A DNA stretch of 8,717 nt from NCBI GenBank assembly GCA_021160155.1, contig JAGHDB010000368.1, positions 1 to 8,717 of the forward strand, written 5' to 3'. The DNA is from Bacteroidales bacterium. Its GTDB lineage: Bacteria; Bacteroidota; Bacteroidia; Bacteroidales; UBA12481. Of this stretch, positions 6,399-8,717 are shown one piece after another. A model generated the notes under the pieces. The model did no database searches. It worked only from the letters and a program-made list of their open reading frames with translations, and was not told the origin of the DNA. The translations under genes and the position numbers were made by a program. Position 1 is the stretch's first letter. Every line of letters begins with the position of its first letter.

Positions 6399-8717
6399 TT
6401 ACTGTACCACTACTTTCTCGACTTTGACTTCTTCACCATTGTTCACTTTCAGGTAGTAAACACCTTTGGCAAACTCAGATGCGTCAATCTTATCGGTGTA
6501 GCTGTACACACCTTTCACTTCGTTGCGATAAACCACCTGACCTGAGATGTTAACCAACTCAAGAGTCAGATCAGATATCTCGGCATTGCTGATCGATACG
6601 GTGAACTCACCATTGGTCGGGTTCGGGAAGACACTCAGATTGGTCATCAAACTGTTGTCATCCACACCTGAACCTTCTTCCCAGCTCATATTCAGCAGAT
6701 AATCAACGGTCTGCGGAGGAGCCCAGGTTGAAATGATCACGTAATACGTACCAGCCTGGATCCGTTTGCGGAATTCACCGCCATTAGGACCACCGACAAA
6801 AGCCTTGCAATTGTGCTTTTCAAGCTCAACTTTCGGGCATTTGTCCAATACGTGAATTGAACCGTAAGCACCCAGAATATTACCGGTCAGGTAACCATCA
6901 TCAACAGTGATTGTGTACACCTTATCGTTACCATCCATATAGTTCGAATACGGACTACACGGAGAAGCATCGTAATCATCGTTGAAACCAACCGTGGTAC
7001 CGAAATGGTTCACAACAGGAAGTGTCAGCGGGATTGCGGTTTCACAAACATCTCCGTCAATCGGGTAACTCGGCTCAATGTTAAAGATCATCTCATCCAA
7101 AGCATGTGCAGATCCCGGGAAAGCCAGCGGCCAGAAGATATAGACGGTCTCGCCTTCGTTCATGGCCAGCTCTACACCTGAAGAAGCACGGTTGTACGGG
7201 CAGGCATCCCATTCGAGGTCGTCATTTTCGGCAAGCAACGTGCCTTCGCAATCAGCATAAACATACAGATAAGTATCGTATGAATAGTCATACGGGTCTA
7301 TAGTGTTGTTCGGATGGCAACTGTTGATATTCACGATCTGGAATTTCTCGGCGGTATACTTCCACCAGCTGTTCTGGAAGAAGTGGTTCTCACCGATCTG
7401 TGCTTCCTGAGCCGTGTAACAACTCAATCCGACACCCGTGAAAGGAATCTCATACACATGATCCGAATAGAGACCATAGACTACAACCAATTTACCACTG
7501 TAATCTCCAATATCATCCGGCGTAAAGGTAACATCAACCTGCAATGCATCCGTACCATTAACGGCATAAGCATAAGTACCATCGTGTACTTCCACCGGAT
7601 AGGTATTGTTGTCGGTAATGGTAAACCCGTCACCAACCAGTGATACACTCTTAACTTTCAGTACACTGATACCCACATTGGTGATTTTAAATGTATGGGT
7701 AGCGCTTTCGCCAACCTGAACACCGGCAAAGTCATACGGTGTGCTTTTAATGATCGGTGAATTTATACGCTCCTGTACACAAACATCATCAATGACCCAG
7801 TAGATGTACTCATTGTTATGTGAGATCAACTGGAATTTCCACCAGATGGTCTGGCCAATATACGGTGCCAGAGAATAGGTTCTGGTACGGAATTTATCAG
7901 TCGGATTCACAGCACGGTCTGGCATGGTGTTGGTCAGATAACTGTCAACCAGTGTCCAGTTGATTCCGTCGGTTGAAACATAGAGGTTTCTCGGACTGGC
8001 ATTGGTTCCGGTGCCATTAAATGCAGAGTGAGAAATCTCTTTCCAGGTGATTACCGGATCGCTGCCGGTTACTCTGATACCGGGAGTTGTTACCGAAATA
8101 GGCACACGAACACCGCCCACTACATAACGGTTTCTCAGGAACAGAGCTTCTGTTCCGTCAGGAGTAGCAGTCCATCCCTGGTAAGCAGTCGGATAAACGG
8201 ATGAGTTGCTCGGGAAAGGATCGGCGGTCCAGCCGTTACCAACCCATTCACCCTGAGTCCAGGTATTGAAATTATCACACCAGTCCATGTCGTTGATTTG
8301 TGCGGTAGTTCCGTTGATCGGAATTGAAAGCACATGACCTACGCCATATTCAACAAGCAGTGTGGTAGCTTCGTCACCCTGATCCAGCGGGCAGAATTGT
8401 ACTTCAACCGTCACATGATCCCAGGTTCCGATGTTAAACGGAACACCCGGAGGCGAGATCAGTTCAAACTCATCGGTACCTGTAGCATCATCCAGATAGA
8501 GGGCGGTGACAGGCAGATTGCCTACACCTTCATTATAAATATCAATATTTACAGAACCGCAGAGACCCGGTATAATACCGTTGATCTCACCAGGATTCGG
8601 TGTAGCATAAATTGAAGGACCGGTAACTGCTATGATATCGGTTTTCTTACGCGGAGTAATCAAACCAAACGGAGCACCCCAGTCGACATTCGTACGAATA
8701 CCCTGGTAAACGGTCGG
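6399..8717 (-). CDS. Secreted ASH/jelly-roll/PPC-like multidomain protein with T9SS type A sorting domain (N-terminus outside window)
   Basis: 772 residues are visible. The frame stays open to the right edge (18 residues, including TVYQGIRTNVDWGAPFG, precede the TTG at 8663), so that TTG is internal and the true start and signal peptide are missing. Domains in visible-residue numbering: ~30-140 Ig-like of the ASH/HYDIN type (VEVQFCPLDQGD). ~143-316 jelly-roll/MAM-like, with NLYVSTDGINWTLVD and YIYWVIDDVCVQE. ~318-430 a second ASH-like domain (FAGVQVGESATHTFKITNVG, VTFTPDDIGDYSG). ~432-548 and ~553-680 two PPC-like beta-sandwiches (YDTYLYVYADCEG, KVYTITVDDG, AGTYYVIIS). ~694-772 the sorting domain (LSVFPNPTNGEF, ISGQVVY, GVYYLKVNNG, KVEKVVVQ). 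Family knowledge implies T9SS export to the cell surface or outside. No catalytic residues are recognised, but an enzymatic domain could lie in the missing N-terminal part. It converges on the other cargo gene, and their sorting domains are clearly related. Confidence 0.88.
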   Translation of the reverse strand, partial: PTVYQGIRTNVDWGAPFGLITPRKKTDIIAVTGPSIYATPNPGEINGIIPGLCGSVNIDIYNEGVGNLPVTALYLDDATGTDEFELISPPGVPFNIGTWDHVTVEVQFCPLDQGDEATTLLVEYGVGHVLSIPINGTTAQINDMDWCDNFNTWTQGEWVGNGWTADPFPSNSSVYPTAYQGWTATPDGTEALFLRNRYVVGGVRVPISVTTPGIRVTGSDPVITWKEISHSAFNGTGTNASPRNLYVSTDGINWTLVDSYLTNTMPDRAVNPTDKFRTRTYSLAPYIGQTIWWKFQLISHNNEYIYWVIDDVCVQERINSPIIKSTPYDFAGVQVGESATHTFKITNVGISVLKVKSVSLVGDGFTITDNNTYPVEVHDGTYAYAVNGTDALQVDVTFTPDDIGDYSGKLVVVYGLYSDHVYEIPFTGVGLSCYTAQEAQIGENHFFQNSWWKYTAEKFQIVNINSCHPNNTIDPYDYSYDTYLYVYADCEGTLLAENDDLEWDACPYNRASSGVELAMNEGETVYIFWPLAFPGSAHALDEMIFNIEPSYPIDGDVCETAIPLTLPVVNHFGTTVGFNDDYDASPCSPYSNYMDGNDKVYTITVDDGYLTGNILGAYGSIHVLDKCPKVELEKHNCKAFVGGPNGGEFRKRIQAGTYYVIISTWAPPQTVDYLLNMSWEEGSGVDDNSLMTNLSVFPNPTNGEFTVSISNAEISDLTLELVNISGQVVYRNEVKGVYSYTDKIDASEFAKGVYYLKVNNGEEVKVEKVVVQ

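Noticed and set aside
7314..7643. Plus-strand open frame of 109 residues inside the minus-strand secreted-protein gene
   Set aside because: It is antisense to a well-supported coding region with clear domain structure, has no recognisable motif of its own, and is best explained as a shadow frame.
8661..8663. TTG as the start of the minus-strand secreted protein
   Set aside because: The frame continues without a stop to the window edge with protein-like sequence, and the residues after the TTG (ITPRKKTDIIAV) are not a signal peptide, which a T9SS cargo needs.

Overview
The window looks like chromosomal DNA from a member of the Bacteroidota, probably Bacteroidales or a relative. Three things point there: a full-length MurF-alanine racemase fusion, two very large predicted secreted proteins ending in type A sorting domains of the type IX secretion system (T9SS), and promoter-like sequences of the Bacteroidota TTTG / TAnnTTTG type. 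I cannot name the genus or species.

Layout. Positions 1-310 hold the 3' end of a gene whose protein has a Pro/Gln-rich linker followed by a small conserved-looking C-terminal domain. Its stop codon shares one base with the start of murF-alr (310-2766, +), so the two are probably co-transcribed and translationally coupled. murF-alr meets a minus-strand Crp/Fnr-family regulator gene (2763-3464) tail to tail, and the two stop codons overlap in four bases. A 205-base divergent intergenic region follows, with one candidate Bacteroidota promoter facing each way. It leads into a 742-residue multidomain secreted protein (3670-5898, +). A second T9SS cargo gene lies on the minus strand (6399-8717) and runs off the right edge without its N-terminus. 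Between the two convergent cargo genes is a roughly 500-base non-coding spacer. It has a strong terminator at each end and, inside, three copies of a small GC-rich palindrome plus two pairs of imperfect direct repeats.

How the genes work together. murF-alr serves peptidoglycan precursor synthesis: D-Ala supply and the addition of D-Ala-D-Ala to the muramyl tripeptide. The Crp/Fnr protein is a cytoplasmic transcription factor. It has an N-terminal cysteine pair and lacks the usual cAMP-binding residues, so its signal may not be cAMP. The two large proteins are predicted to cross the inner membrane by Sec and the outer membrane by T9SS, and to end up on the cell surface or outside. Their beta-sandwich domains (jelly-roll, Ig-like, ASH-like, carbohydrate-binding-like, PPC-like) suggest binding or adhesion rather than catalysis. 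I see no recognisable enzyme active site in either.

I found no convincing new defence system, mobile element, CRISPR array or RNA gene. The least explained parts are the repeat-rich spacer, the C-terminal domain of the first gene, the sensing mode of the Crp/Fnr protein, and the ligands of the two surface proteins.
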